From Actinacidiphila acididurans (lineage in GTDB: Bacteria; Actinomycetota; Actinomycetes; Streptomycetales; Streptomycetaceae), in NCBI RefSeq assembly GCF_016918855.1, contig NZ_JADKYB010000018.1, positions 124,001 through 188,000 of the forward strand: a stretch of DNA of 64,000 nucleotides, written 5' to 3'. Positions 7,227-15,926 of the stretch are shown piece by piece. How positions within the stretch are numbered: the first letter of the stretch is position 1; each line of letters starts with the position of its first letter. Both the position numbers and the translations under genes were made by a program. The notes under the pieces were generated by a model. It saw only the letters and a list, made by a program, of their open reading frames with translations, did no database searches and had not been told where the DNA came from.

Positions 7227-8303
7227 ATGACGCGAATTGCCGCCGTACACGGTGTGCTTCCGCCGTACCGGTACGAACAGCACGAGATCACCGACGCGCT
7301 GGCGGCGATGGGAATGGCACCCGCGGGTGAACGGGGGGTCCTGGACCGGCTGTCCGGGACCGCGGGCGTACGCACCCGGCGGCTGGCCATGCCGTTGGAG
7401 CGCTACGCCACGCTGAGCGGTTTCGGCGAGGCCAACGACATGTTCATCGCCAGCGCCCTGGAACTGGGCGAGCAGGCGGTCAAAGGCGCGCTCGCCGACG
7501 CCGGGCTGCAGGCAAGCGACGTGGACCTGGTCGTCTCCACCTCGGTCACCGGCATCGCCGCGCCCTCGATCGAGGCGCGGCTGGCGGGACGGCTCGGGCT
7601 GCGGCCGGACGTCAGACGGGTGCCGATCTTCGGACTGGGCTGCGTGGCCGGTGCGGCGGGGCTCGCCCGACTGCACGACTTCCTGGCCGGCCGGCCGGAC
7701 GGCGTCGCGGTCCTGCTGTCGGTGGAGCTGTGCTCGCTGACCGTGCAGCGCCAGGACGCCTCGACGGCCAACCTGGTGGCAGGGTCGCTCTTCGGGGACG
7801 GCGCGGCGGCCGTCGTGGCCGTGGGCCCGCGGCACCCGGCACACCGGAAGCAGGAACCGGCGGCGAGCGGACCGGTGGTCGTGTCGACCCGCAGCCACCT
7901 GTACCCGGACACCGAGCGCCTGCTCGGCTGGGACATCGTCGACAGCGGCTTCCGGATCGTCCTGGGCACCGACATCCCCGACCTCGTACGGCAGCGGCTC
8001 GGCCCCGACGTCCGCGCGTTCCTGGCGGACCACGACCTCAAACCCCAGGACATCGCCGCCTGGATCTGCCATCCGGGCGGCCCCAAGGTCCTCGACGCGG
8101 TACGCGACGCGCTCGACCTGCCCGCCCGCGCGCTGGATCTGACCTGGCGTTCCCTCACCGAGGTCGGCAACCTCTCCTCGGCGTCCGTGCTGCACATCCT
8201 GCGCGACACCATCGACCTGGCCCGCCCGCTCCCCGGCTCGTACGGACTGCTGCTCGCCATGGGGCCGGGCTTCAGCACCGAACTCGTCCTGCTCCGCTGG
8301 TGA
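7227..8303 (+). CDS. srsA: Type III polyketide synthase (alkylresorcinol/alkylpyrone synthase type)
   Basis: 358 residues. The chalcone-synthase-fold catalytic triad is visible: Cys139 in FGLGCVAGAAG, His282 in WICHPGGPK and Asn315 in EVGNLSSAS. The N-terminus (MTRIAAVHGVLPPYRY) is family-like, supporting the start. It is followed by an ICMT-like methyltransferase and an FAD hydroxylase in the same order as the S. griseus srsABC operon, whose synthase makes alkylresorcinols from long acyl starters and (methyl)malonyl-CoA. By analogy this gene makes a phenolic lipid that the next two enzymes methylate and oxidise. Substrate chain length cannot be read from sequence. Confidence 0.85.
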   Translation: MTRIAAVHGVLPPYRYEQHEITDALAAMGMAPAGERGVLDRLSGTAGVRTRRLAMPLERYATLSGFGEANDMFIASALELGEQAVKGALADAGLQASDVDLVVSTSVTGIAAPSIEARLAGRLGLRPDVRRVPIFGLGCVAGAAGLARLHDFLAGRPDGVAVLLSVELCSLTVQRQDASTANLVAGSLFGDGAAAVVAVGPRHPAHRKQEPAASGPVVVSTRSHLYPDTERLLGWDIVDSGFRIVLGTDIPDLVRQRLGPDVRAFLADHDLKPQDIAAWICHPGGPKVLDAVRDALDLPARALDLTWRSLTEVGNLSSASVLHILRDTIDLARPLPGSYGLLLAMGPGFSTELVLLRW

Positions 8304-8337
8304 CCGCCATGCCCTCGAACGTGCCCTGGAACCTGCC

Positions 8338-8898
8338 GTGACCATGCCGTCGAACATGCCCTGGTACGCCGTCCTCGTCCTGCTGGTCGCCGCCGAGCGG
8401 CTGGCCGAACTCACCGTCGCCCGCCGCAACACGGCATGGAGCCGCCGACGCGGCGGCGTCGAGTACGGCCGCGGCCACTACCCGGTGATGGTCGCGCTGC
8501 ACACCGGCCTGCTGGCCGGGTGCCTGGCCGAGGTGTACGGGGCCGGGCGGCCGTTCCAGCCTGCGCTCGGCTGGCCGATGGCCGCGCTCGCGCTCGCCGC
8601 CCAGGCCCTGCGCTGGTGGTGCATCGGCACCCTCGGGCCCCGCTGGAACACCCGGGTGATCGTGGTCCCCGGTCTGCCGCTGGTGAGCGCCGGACCGTAC
8701 GCGCTGATGCGCCATCCCAACTACCTCGCCGTCGTGGTGGAGGGCGCCGCGCTGCCGCTGGTGCACGGCGCCTGGCTCACCGCCGCGTGCTTCACCGCGG
8801 CCGACGTGCCGCTGCTCGCGGTCCGCCTGCGCTGCGAGAACGCCGCCCTCGGCGCGAGCGCCCCGCCGCCGGCCGCACCCGCGGCCACGACGCCGTGA
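8338..8898 (+). CDS. srsB: Isoprenylcysteine-carboxyl-methyltransferase-like membrane methyltransferase
   Basis: 186 residues with several membrane segments. The ICMT/phospholipid-methyltransferase signature is at the C-terminal side: GPYALMRHPNYLAVVVEGAALP, where the RHPNY-type motif forms part of the SAM site. In srs operons this protein methylates the phenolic hydroxyl of the PKS product. It begins 35 bases after the PKS gene (GTG 8338; ATG 8344 is an alternative) and ends in a GTGA overlap with the next gene. The region around the start is duplicated: MPSNVPWNLP then stop at 8309-8341, followed by MPSNMPWYAV. Confidence 0.8.
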   Translation: MTMPSNMPWYAVLVLLVAAERLAELTVARRNTAWSRRRGGVEYGRGHYPVMVALHTGLLAGCLAEVYGAGRPFQPALGWPMAALALAAQALRWWCIGTLGPRWNTRVIVVPGLPLVSAGPYALMRHPNYLAVVVEGAALPLVHGAWLTAACFTAADVPLLAVRLRCENAALGASAPPPAAPAATTP

Positions 8899-9920
8899 TC
8901 GACCTGCTGGTGGCCGGCGGCGGACCGGCCGGGCTGGCCACGGCCATCCACGCCGCCCGGGCCGGGCTCGACGTGGTGGTCGCCGAGCCGCGGCCCGCAC
9001 CGGTGGACAAGGCCTGCGGCGAAGGGGTGATGCCCGCGGGCGTACGGGCGCTGGCCGACCTGGGGGTCGCCGTCACGGGCCACCCCTTCCGCGGCATCCG
9101 GTACGTCGACGGCGCCGTCGAGGCGGAGGCGCACTTCCGCGGCGGGACGGGCCTCGGCCTGCGGCGTACGGCCCTGCACGGCGCACTGGCCCGCAGAGCG
9201 GCCGAACTCGGCGTGCGGGTCCTGCCGTTGCGGGTGGACGTACGCACCCTGCGGCACGATCGCGACAGCGTCACGGCCGCCGGCATCACCGCCCGCTACC
9301 TCGCCGCGGCCGACGGCCTGCACTCACCCATCCGGCGCAGCCTCGGCCTGGACCTGCCGCCTGCTGCCGGGCACCCCACGCGGTACGGGCTGCGCCGCCA
9401 CTTCGCCGTACCGCCCTGGAGCGACTGCGTCGAAGTGCACTGGTCCGCGCGCAGCGAGGCGTACGTGACCCCGGTCGGACCGGGACTGGTCGGCGTCGCG
9501 ATCCTCACCGCCGACCGGGCGCCGTACGACAGTCAACTCGCCCGCTTCCCCCGGCTGGCCGCCCGGCTGCCGCCGTCCGCGGTGACGCCCGCCCGCGGCG
9601 CCGGGCCTTTGCGCCAGCGCGTCCGCAGCCCCGTCGCGGGCCGCACCCTGCTGGTCGGCGACGCGGCCGGATACGTCGACGCGCTCACCGGCGAGGGCAT
9701 CTCCACCGCACTGGCCGCGGCGGCCCACCTCGTACGGTGCCTGCGCGCGGACCGGCCGCAGGACTACGACCGGGCCTGGCGCCGCATGTCCCGCCGGCAC
9801 CGCGCACTGACCGGCGCGCTGCTGTGGGCACGCCACCAGCCGCGCCTGGCGGCGCACATCGTCCCGACGGCCGCCCGCTTCCCGGCGCTGTTCACGGCGG
9901 CCGTCAACCAGCTCGGGTGA
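8895..9920 (+). CDS. srsC: FAD-dependent monooxygenase/oxidoreductase
   Basis: 341 residues. An N-terminal Rossmann fingerprint (DLLVAGGGPAGLATAIHAARAG) and the second FAD motif (LLVGDAAGYVDALTGEGI) place it with flavin-dependent hydroxylases and geranylgeranyl-reductase-like proteins; CGEGVMPAGV is typical of the latter group. In srsABC the corresponding flavoprotein hydroxylates the methylated alkylresorcinol, giving a hydroquinone/quinone lipid. It is coupled to the methyltransferase by a 4-bp GTGA overlap, and a strong terminator follows at once, so the operon ends here. Confidence 0.82.
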   Translation: MIDLLVAGGGPAGLATAIHAARAGLDVVVAEPRPAPVDKACGEGVMPAGVRALADLGVAVTGHPFRGIRYVDGAVEAEAHFRGGTGLGLRRTALHGALARRAAELGVRVLPLRVDVRTLRHDRDSVTAAGITARYLAAADGLHSPIRRSLGLDLPPAAGHPTRYGLRRHFAVPPWSDCVEVHWSARSEAYVTPVGPGLVGVAILTADRAPYDSQLARFPRLAARLPPSAVTPARGAGPLRQRVRSPVAGRTLLVGDAAGYVDALTGEGISTALAAAAHLVRCLRADRPQDYDRAWRRMSRRHRALTGALLWARHQPRLAAHIVPTAARFPALFTAAVNQLG

Positions 9921-9930
9921 CCGGCGGGCA

Positions 9931-9960
9931 GGACCCCGGCCACTCGGGGGGCCGGGGTCC
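9931..9960. terminator. Bidirectional terminator between convergent genes
   Basis: Perfect 11-bp arms GGACCCCGGCC (9931-9941) and GGCCGGGGTCC (9950-9960) with an 8-base loop, between the lipid operon and the convergent beta-helix gene ending at 9979. Confidence 0.8.
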
Positions 9961-9978
9961 GGGAGGACCAGGGGTCGG

Positions 9979-11079
9979 TCAGCACCGGCCCGCGGGCTCG
10001 GAGGTCTGGCACTGGTTGCCGGTGAAGGTGTTGGTGCCGGTGTCACGGTCGGCCAGGTCGGCCGGGCCGTTGCCGGTCACGATGTTGTCGCTGATCGTGT
10101 TGTCCATGCTCGGGCCCCCGTTGAAGCTCTTGAACAGCACGATGCCGCCGGACATCGGCGCGGCGCCGGTGTTGCCGGTGACCTGGTTGTGGGTCACCCG
10201 GGTCTGCTCGACGCCGGTCAGCACGATGCCGATGCCCTGCAGGTACGGCAGTTTGTCGGTGGCCGGGCAGTAGCTGTTGTTCCCGGTCACCTGGTTGTCG
10301 CGGACGTCGAGGTCGCCGGTGCGCGGCCGGTCGTCGTCGCCGACCAGGAAGACTCCGGCGCAGTTGCTGCTCATCGTGTTGTGTTCGACGGTGAGGTCGC
10401 GCAGCCGGCGGACCACCAGGCCCATCCGGTTGCCGGTGAGGTCGTTGCGGGCGATCAGTGTGCCCTGGGTGTCGGTCGCGCCACCCTTGCCGTCGGCGAT
10501 GTTGGCCAGGAAGATGCCGGCCTCGCCGTTGTCCCGGGACGTGTTGTCGGTGAACCGGCCGCGGACGGACTTCTCCTCGCCGATGCCCTCCTGGCCGTTC
10601 TGCTCGGCGAGCACCCGGCGGACGGTCAGCCGGTCGGTGCCGCTGCCCCAGATGCCGTTGTGCACGAAGCCGGAGACGGCGAGGGACTCGATCGTGACGT
10701 CGGGGACCGGCTTGTCCGCCGTCCCGGTGACGCAGATGCCGTGGCCGGCCGCGGCGCAGTCGGCCGCACTGCCGGTCACCGGGTCGTCCTGAGGGGCGAT
10801 CACGGTGGTCGCGCCCATCCCGCGCAGGGTCAGGCCGGGGACGGAGATGCGCAGGCTGCCGCGGTACGTGCCGGGAGTGACCAGGATCGTGTCGCCGGGC
10901 GCCGAGCGGTCGATGGCCTGCTGGATCGACTGGCCCGGGAGCACCAGGTGCAGGCCGGTGGCCTGCGCGGGGGTGGGGGCGGCGAGCGCGAGGAGCGCGG
11001 TGGTGGCGCCGGCCGCGGCCAGGGCGGCGTAGGGGCGCGACTGACGGATTATCCGATGTGTGAGCTTTTGGGTCGACAT
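9979..11079 (-). CDS. Secreted right-handed parallel beta-helix protein
   Basis: 366 residues starting MSTQKLTHRIIRQSRPYAAL. A Sec-type signal peptide (ALAAAGATTALLALAAP, cleavage near AQA-TGL) is followed by PGDTILVTPGTYRGSLRI, typical of pectate-lyase-like and NosD-like parallel beta-helix proteins. Repeats with paired Asn/Gly turns follow (NTSRDNGEAGIFLANI, NTMSSNCAGVFLVGDD, NQVTGNTGAAP). It ends with a short Cys-containing tail. Such proteins bind or cleave polysaccharide at the cell surface; no catalytic residues could be assigned, so binding or enzymatic role is open. The ATG at 11079 is chosen because the signal peptide begins there. Confidence 0.75.
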   Translation of the reverse strand: MSTQKLTHRIIRQSRPYAALAAAGATTALLALAAPTPAQATGLHLVLPGQSIQQAIDRSAPGDTILVTPGTYRGSLRISVPGLTLRGMGATTVIAPQDDPVTGSAADCAAAGHGICVTGTADKPVPDVTIESLAVSGFVHNGIWGSGTDRLTVRRVLAEQNGQEGIGEEKSVRGRFTDNTSRDNGEAGIFLANIADGKGGATDTQGTLIARNDLTGNRMGLVVRRLRDLTVEHNTMSSNCAGVFLVGDDDRPRTGDLDVRDNQVTGNNSYCPATDKLPYLQGIGIVLTGVEQTRVTHNQVTGNTGAAPMSGGIVLFKSFNGGPSMDNTISDNIVTGNGPADLADRDTGTNTFTGNQCQTSEPAGRC

Positions 11080-11562
11080 GCGGCACACGCTAACCGCGGG
11101 GATTACGTTTCGCGATCGGAAAATGACGTTGAGTGTGCTGGGCGAGTGGGCGACATGCCGCATTCGGCGTAATCGGTGGCTGCGGACCGTACGGAGTTCA
11201 CGCTGTGGCTGTTGATCACGGCCCAGGTCCGGGAGACCGCTGGTGCACACGTCGCGTGAGTGGCTGTTCGAGAGGGTCCGGCGGGGCGGGCGCGGAGGAC
11301 GACGGATAGCCGGCCCGGTGGACCGCGGTGCGGGAGTACGAGCGGGGGGCCTGAGGCCACGGCGCAAGCGCCGGGCGCCGCCGGCACCCGACGGGCACGC
11401 CTGCGGTCCCGCCGGTGCCATGCCCGGGGGCAGGCGCGGGTCGCGCGGAGCACCGCCGAAGGCACGCCCGGGGAGAGCCGATCACCCGAGGCCCGAGAGG
11501 TCGGTACGCGCAGCCGGTAGGCGCGGTCGGTACGCACAGCACTCACAGCAAGGAGGAGCCAC
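11080..11562. other. Gene-free divergent promoter region
   Basis: Lies between the beta-helix gene (minus) and the O-methyltransferase gene (plus). Nothing codes convincingly; the ORFs here are GC-driven. An A+T-richer patch near 11095-11135 (GATTACGTTTCGCGATCGG, AAAATGACGTT) is the likeliest promoter/operator area for the minus-strand gene. Confidence 0.4.
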
Positions 11563-12726
11563 ATGCAGAGCCACGAGATCCGGGAAGAGCGGGGAGAGCC
11601 GGAAGAGCGGGAAGCGCGGAAGGCGCACGGCTCGGCGAAGGCCGGCGAGGCCACGCCCGGGACCGCGGCCGGGCGCCCGCCGGGTGCGAAGCCGGCCGAC
11701 CCGCCGGGCACGGCTCCCGCGCCGGTCGACGGCCGGGTGCAGCAGATGATGCACCTGCTGCACGGCGCCCTCGTCACGCAACTCCTCACCGTGGCAGCCG
11801 AGTTCGACATCGCGGAGCTGCTGGCCGACGGGCCGCTGCCGGTGGAGGAGCTCGCCCGCCGGTGCGAGGCGGACCCGCAGGCACTGCACCGGGTACTGCG
11901 GGCGCTGGCCGCCCAGGACGTCTTCCAGGAGGCGGAACCCGGGGTGTTCGCCCTGACCCCGCTGGCCGAGACACTACGGGCCGGCTCGCCCGGGTCGGTA
12001 CGGGCCTGGGCCCGGGTCTGGGGGCTGCCCGAAAAGCTCCGCGCCATCAACGAACTGTCGTACTCGGTGCGCACCGGCCGCCCGGCCTTCCCGCACCTGT
12101 ACGGCACGGACTGGTGGTCGCACCTGGCCGTCCACCCCGAGCAGGCCGACCTCTTCAACGACGCGATGGGCGCCCTGGCCCGGCGCATCCACGCCGCGGC
12201 CGTGCAGAGCTGCGACCTGACCGGCGTGGCGCGGGTGGTCGACGTCGGCGGCGGGCACGGGCACCTGCTCGCCACGATCCTGCCGCGCTACCCGGAGATG
12301 CGGGCCACCCTGCTGGACCAGCCGTCGGTGGTGGTGGGCGCGAAAGCGGTGCTCGACGCGGCCGGCGTCGCGGACCGGGTCGACCTGGTCGGCGGCAACT
12401 TCTTCGACGACGTGCCGTCAGGGGCGGACGCCTACCTGCTCTCCATGATCCTGCACGACTGGGACGACGAGCAGTGCGTATCGGTGCTCCGTACGATCCG
12501 CCGGGCCATGGCCCCGGGCGCCCGGATCATGGTCGTCGAGTCCATCGTCCCGGCCGGCAACGTACCCCACGACGGCAAGCTGCGGGACATCATCATGATG
12601 ACCCTCCACCCGGGCCGCGAACGCACCGAATCGGAATACGCCGCCCTCTTCGCCGCCGCCGGCCTGCGCCACGTCGCGACCACGGCTCTGGCTTCCTCGA
12701 CAGGCCTGCTGATCGCCACCGCCTGA
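11563..12726 (+). CDS. SAM-dependent O-methyltransferase (Methyltransf_2 type)
   Basis: 387 residues. A charged low-complexity N-terminus of about 55 residues precedes a winged-helix dimerisation domain (LLTVAAEFDIAELLADGPLP). The SAM site is VVDVGGGHGHLLATILPRYP, and the catalytic His lies in SMILHDWDDEQCV; the late ESIVPAGNVPHDGKLRD segment is also family-like. These enzymes methylate hydroxyls of aromatic natural products or small phenols. The start is fixed by a strong AAGGAGGAG site at 11550-11558. It is transcribed alone and ends at a hairpin at 12759-12784; no biosynthetic partner adjoins, though the phenolic-lipid operon lies 1.6 kb upstream. Confidence 0.85.
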   Translation: MQSHEIREERGEPEEREARKAHGSAKAGEATPGTAAGRPPGAKPADPPGTAPAPVDGRVQQMMHLLHGALVTQLLTVAAEFDIAELLADGPLPVEELARRCEADPQALHRVLRALAAQDVFQEAEPGVFALTPLAETLRAGSPGSVRAWARVWGLPEKLRAINELSYSVRTGRPAFPHLYGTDWWSHLAVHPEQADLFNDAMGALARRIHAAAVQSCDLTGVARVVDVGGGHGHLLATILPRYPEMRATLLDQPSVVVGAKAVLDAAGVADRVDLVGGNFFDDVPSGADAYLLSMILHDWDDEQCVSVLRTIRRAMAPGARIMVVESIVPAGNVPHDGKLRDIIMMTLHPGRERTESEYAALFAAAGLRHVATTALASSTGLLIATA

Positions 12727-12758
12727 CCCGCGCCGCCGCCGAGCCATCCACCGGGCCG

Positions 12759-12784
12759 CCGCCGTACCCCTTCCGGTACGGCGG
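12759..12784. terminator. Terminator after the O-methyltransferase gene
   Basis: Perfect 10-bp arms CCGCCGTACC (12759-12768) and GGTACGGCGG (12775-12784) with a 6-base loop, 33 bases after the stop codon. Confidence 0.7.
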
Positions 12785-12893
12785 GAGCCCGCCGATTCCC
12801 GTCCCGCAAGCCCGCACCTGGCCCGGGCCCCGTCCGTGGGTACCCATGGTTGGGGCAGGCTGCGGGCAGTGGGTGCGGCTCATACTCGGGGGC

Positions 12894-13793
12894 ATGGAGG
12901 GGAGAACGCGGCTCGGGGAGTTTCTGGTGGCGCGGCGGTCGCAGGCGCGGCCCGAGGACGTGGGGGTGCGGACGTACGGGGAGCGGCGGCGGGTGCCGGG
13001 GTTGCGGCGCGAGGAGTTGGCGCTGCTGGCCGGGGTGAGCGTGTCGTACTACCGGCGGCTGGAGCAGGGGCAGGCGGTGAGCGCGTCGGCCGAGGTGCTG
13101 GACGCGCTGGCCGGCGCGCTGCGGCTGGACGAAGGCGAGCGGGCGTACCTGCACGATCTGGTCCGCGCGGGCCGGCGGCGTACGGGTGCGCGGCGGGCCG
13201 CGCCGGAACGGGTGACGCAGGCCGTCGTTCAGTTGCTCGACGCCCTGGGGGACACGCCCGCGGTCGTCGTGGGCCGGCGCAGCGACGTGCTGGCGTGGAA
13301 CCGCCTGGGCCACGCGCTGTTCGCCGGGCACCTGGACCCGGAGGCCCCGCAACTCCCGGGCCGGCGGCCGAACATGGCCAGACTGGTGTTCCTCGACAGT
13401 CACACCCGCGATCTCTACGACGACTGGCCGGCCAAGGCCCGGGCGGTGGTGGGGAACCTGCGCATCGTGGCGGGCGCGCATCCGCACGACGCGGCCCTGC
13501 ACACCCTGGTGGGCGAACTGAGCGCGAAGAGCACCGAGTTCGCCGCCATGTGGGCCGATCACCGGGTCCGGGCCTGCACTGTCGCCACGTACGGGATGCG
13601 GCATCCGCTGGTCGGCCCGCTCACCGTCGTGCAGCAGACCCTCTCGCACGGCCCGGGCCCCGCCGTGGTGGCCGCCACCACGGAGGCGGGCTCGTCCTCG
13701 CGGGCGGCCCTTGCCCTGCTCGCCCAGACCGTCGGCCAAGCCGCCGTACCGGTCCCGCAGCCGCGCAGCGGGTTCCCGGCCGGCACCGGCTGA
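12894..13793 (+). CDS. XRE-family regulator with MmyB-like ligand domain
   Basis: 299 residues. The N-terminal HTH is of the kind seen in actinobacterial MmyB-like regulators (RRRVPGLRREELALLAGVSVSYYRRLEQGQ), and the C-terminal domain has the matching PAS-like pattern (VVVGRRSDVLAWNRLGHALF, NMARLVFLDSHTRDLYDDW). Members often control a neighbouring oxidoreductase or secreted enzyme, sometimes sensing a fatty acid or small ligand. The ATG at 12894 lies about 8 bases after a CATACT -10-like element, so the mRNA may be leaderless. The secreted beta-propeller gene follows 85 bases downstream and may be its target. Confidence 0.82.
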   Translation: MEGRTRLGEFLVARRSQARPEDVGVRTYGERRRVPGLRREELALLAGVSVSYYRRLEQGQAVSASAEVLDALAGALRLDEGERAYLHDLVRAGRRRTGARRAAPERVTQAVVQLLDALGDTPAVVVGRRSDVLAWNRLGHALFAGHLDPEAPQLPGRRPNMARLVFLDSHTRDLYDDWPAKARAVVGNLRIVAGAHPHDAALHTLVGELSAKSTEFAAMWADHRVRACTVATYGMRHPLVGPLTVVQQTLSHGPGPAVVAATTEAGSSSRAALALLAQTVGQAAVPVPQPRSGFPAGTG

Positions 13794-13878
13794 CGTTCCC
13801 GTACCTCTCTCGCCTCCACCCACGCGTCGGCGTACCGCTGCCGCACGCCCACACACACGATCCCTTTGAGAAGGAACC

Positions 13879-14847
13879 ATGACCAAGAAGTTCTCCAGGG
13901 TCGCCGCCTCGGCGGCCGTCCTCGCCGGTGCCGCCGCCGCGGCGCTCAGCCCGCTCCCGGCGGCCTCGGCCGCCTCCGCGCCGCTGAGCGACCCGCGGAT
14001 CGCCGTGCACTTCGACCTCGCGCAGGGGCAGACGCCCGAGAACGTGGCGGCCGCACCGGGCGGCGCCGCGTACGTCACCTTCGCCGAGGGCCGCCAGGTC
14101 GCCGAGATCACCGCCCGGGGCACCACCCGCGTGCTGGCCACCCTGCCCGCGCCCGCGGACGGCGGTGTCCACACCCCGGTCCTGGGCTTCCCGCTGACCC
14201 TGGGCATCGTCCGCGCCGACGACGGCACGCTGTACTTCCTGTACGCCACCGGCACCGCCGACCTGACCGGGGTGTGGCGGCTGCGCCCCGGCGGCGTACC
14301 GCGGCGGATAGCCGCACTGCCGGCCGACGCCCTGCCCAACGGCCTGGCGCTGGACCGGCGCACGCACACCCTCTACGCCGCCGACTCCGCGCTCGGCACC
14401 ATCTGGCGCGTACCCACCACCGGCGGCACCCCCACCGCCTGGTCCACCGCCCCCGAACTCGCCTCCACCGGCTTCCTCGGCGCCAACGGCCTGAAGCTCC
14501 ATGGCGGCGCGCTGTGGGCGACCAACCTCGACAAGGGCACCGTCCTGCGCGTCCCCGTCCTCCCGGACGGGCGCGCCGGCGCGGTCCGGACCGTGGCCAC
14601 CGGCCTGGCCGGGATCGACGACTTCGCGTTCACCGGCCACGGCGACCAGCTGCTGGCCGCCTTGAACGCCCCGAACGAGGTCGCCCTCGTCCGCCCCGAC
14701 GGCACCCACTCCATCGTCCTCACCGGGGCCGACGGCCTGCAGAACCCCACGTCCGTCGCCGTACGCGGCGACACCGTCTCCGTCTTCAGCGCCGCGTACA
14801 ACACCGCGGAGGACCCCAACCTGATCGTCGCCCGGCTGAGCCGCTGA
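13879..14847 (+). CDS. Secreted SMP-30/gluconolactonase-like beta-propeller protein
   Basis: 322 residues with an N-terminal signal peptide (KKFSRVAASAAVLAGAAAAALSP, cleavage near ASA-ASA). Blade-like repeats follow: GGAAYVTFAEGRQVAEIT, DDGTLYFLYATG, LPNGLALDRRTHTLYAADSALGTIWRV, GANGLKLHGGALWATNLDKGTVLRV. The NGLALD and NGL segments match SMP-30/strictosidine-synthase-like propellers, which are lactonases or sugar-binding proteins, often metal-dependent. RBS AAGGA lies 6 bases before the ATG. It probably forms a unit with the upstream HTH regulator. Substrate unknown. Confidence 0.78.
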   Translation: MTKKFSRVAASAAVLAGAAAAALSPLPAASAASAPLSDPRIAVHFDLAQGQTPENVAAAPGGAAYVTFAEGRQVAEITARGTTRVLATLPAPADGGVHTPVLGFPLTLGIVRADDGTLYFLYATGTADLTGVWRLRPGGVPRRIAALPADALPNGLALDRRTHTLYAADSALGTIWRVPTTGGTPTAWSTAPELASTGFLGANGLKLHGGALWATNLDKGTVLRVPVLPDGRAGAVRTVATGLAGIDDFAFTGHGDQLLAALNAPNEVALVRPDGTHSIVLTGADGLQNPTSVAVRGDTVSVFSAAYNTAEDPNLIVARLSR

Positions 14848-14855
14848 GCCGCTGA

Positions 14856-14898
14856 GCCCGAGTCCGGCCCGGGGGAGGGGCCGCCGCGCCCCTCTCCC
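14856..14898. terminator. Terminator after the beta-propeller gene
   Basis: CCGGCCCGGGG (14856-14866) pairs with CCCCGGGCCGG (14888-14898), with an inner GAGGGG/CCCCTC stem. Confidence 0.75.
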
Positions 14899-14957
14899 CG
14901 GGCCGGAGCCATACTGCTGAGCGGGGGACGACCCCGACCGGCTCTGTGGGGGGCGGC

Positions 14958-15533
14958 ATGGTGTCGAGGCGCGAAATCCTGGTCCGCGGGGTGCGGTTCG
15001 GGGTCCGGCTCGGGCGTGTGGGCGCGGTGGTCTGGGGAGCGCTCGCGCTCGCGCTGGGGTTGGACTCGGTGGCGGCGGGCGCTGTTATGGGCGATGTCCG
15101 GGGCGGCATCAGCGACGCGGTGTGGTGCGACGCGTGGCTGGTGGTGGGCGCCCTGGGGACCCTGGCCGTCGCAGTGCTGATCGGGGCTGCGGTGGCGACT
15201 GTGCTGGCCGTCGTGCCCGAAGGGCTGCTACGGCACGCGATTCCGCGGGGCCTGCTCGCCGCGTTCCCGGCGGCCGTCATGTGGTTCGGCGAGGTCGGGA
15301 TCGTGGCAGTGATCACCGACGTCGGCTACGGACCCGTGCTGCTGACCGTCCTGCTCACCCTCGTCCCCGCGATCACGGCCGCCTGGTGCAGCGCCGCCCT
15401 CGTGGGCCTGAGCGACGAGCACGCGTGGCTGCGGAAACCCGTACCCAACCCCGTCCTCCTTCTGTACGGGTTCCTCTCCAGGCCGGGCCTGTGGTGGCCC
15501 GTCACCCGGCGGGCCCTGAAGTCGCTCTGGTGA
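14958..15533 (+). CDS. Integral membrane protein, function unknown
   Basis: 191 residues from the ATG at 14958, preceded by a GGGGGGC purine run. Hydrophobic stretches lie at about 19-40, 55-78, 93-110 and 116-140, suggesting four membrane helices. The C-terminal loop is polar with a final basic stretch (TRRALKSLW). No conserved motif is recognised. The gene stands alone between two terminators or gene-free regions. Confidence 0.6.
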   Translation: MVSRREILVRGVRFGVRLGRVGAVVWGALALALGLDSVAAGAVMGDVRGGISDAVWCDAWLVVGALGTLAVAVLIGAAVATVLAVVPEGLLRHAIPRGLLAAFPAAVMWFGEVGIVAVITDVGYGPVLLTVLLTLVPAITAAWCSAALVGLSDEHAWLRKPVPNPVLLLYGFLSRPGLWWPVTRRALKSLW

Positions 15534-15926
15534 CCGTTGCGGACCGGGTCCGGTCGTTCGATGTCCATATCGCTGTCCACATTGGTAGATGTTCCTTTTT
15601 GGACATCCAAAGGCCGACGACGGAAAAGGTGCACGTCGGGGGCGGTTCGCACCGGGAGCCGAGCGGCGGAGGCGGGTCGAACGCGGTAGGCACGCACCGG
15701 CGTGATCAGGTACCAATCTGTTGCGGCACTTCGAGGCGTGACTCCCCGTCTACCGAGAGTGCCGCGGCACCGAAAGGTGCCGACCGGCCGTGGTATCCCC
15801 GAGCGCTGCGGCCGGCGCCGGCACGTGGCGAACCGGACTGCTCGCCCGGTCTCCCGGGGGGGACACGTGCCGGCACCGTGGGGGCCGGCCCGGCCCGCCG
15901 GCCCCCACTGCACGCACCAGTACCTG
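15534..15926. other. Gene-free region with an inverted repeat and A+T-rich patch
   Basis: No coding sequence is supported. GATGTCCA (15560-15567) and TGGACATC (15600-15607) form a perfect 8-bp inverted repeat around an A+T-richer stretch (TGGTAGATGTTCCTTTTTGG), unusual for this genome. It may be a regulatory site or the relic of a lost promoter. Confidence 0.4.
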
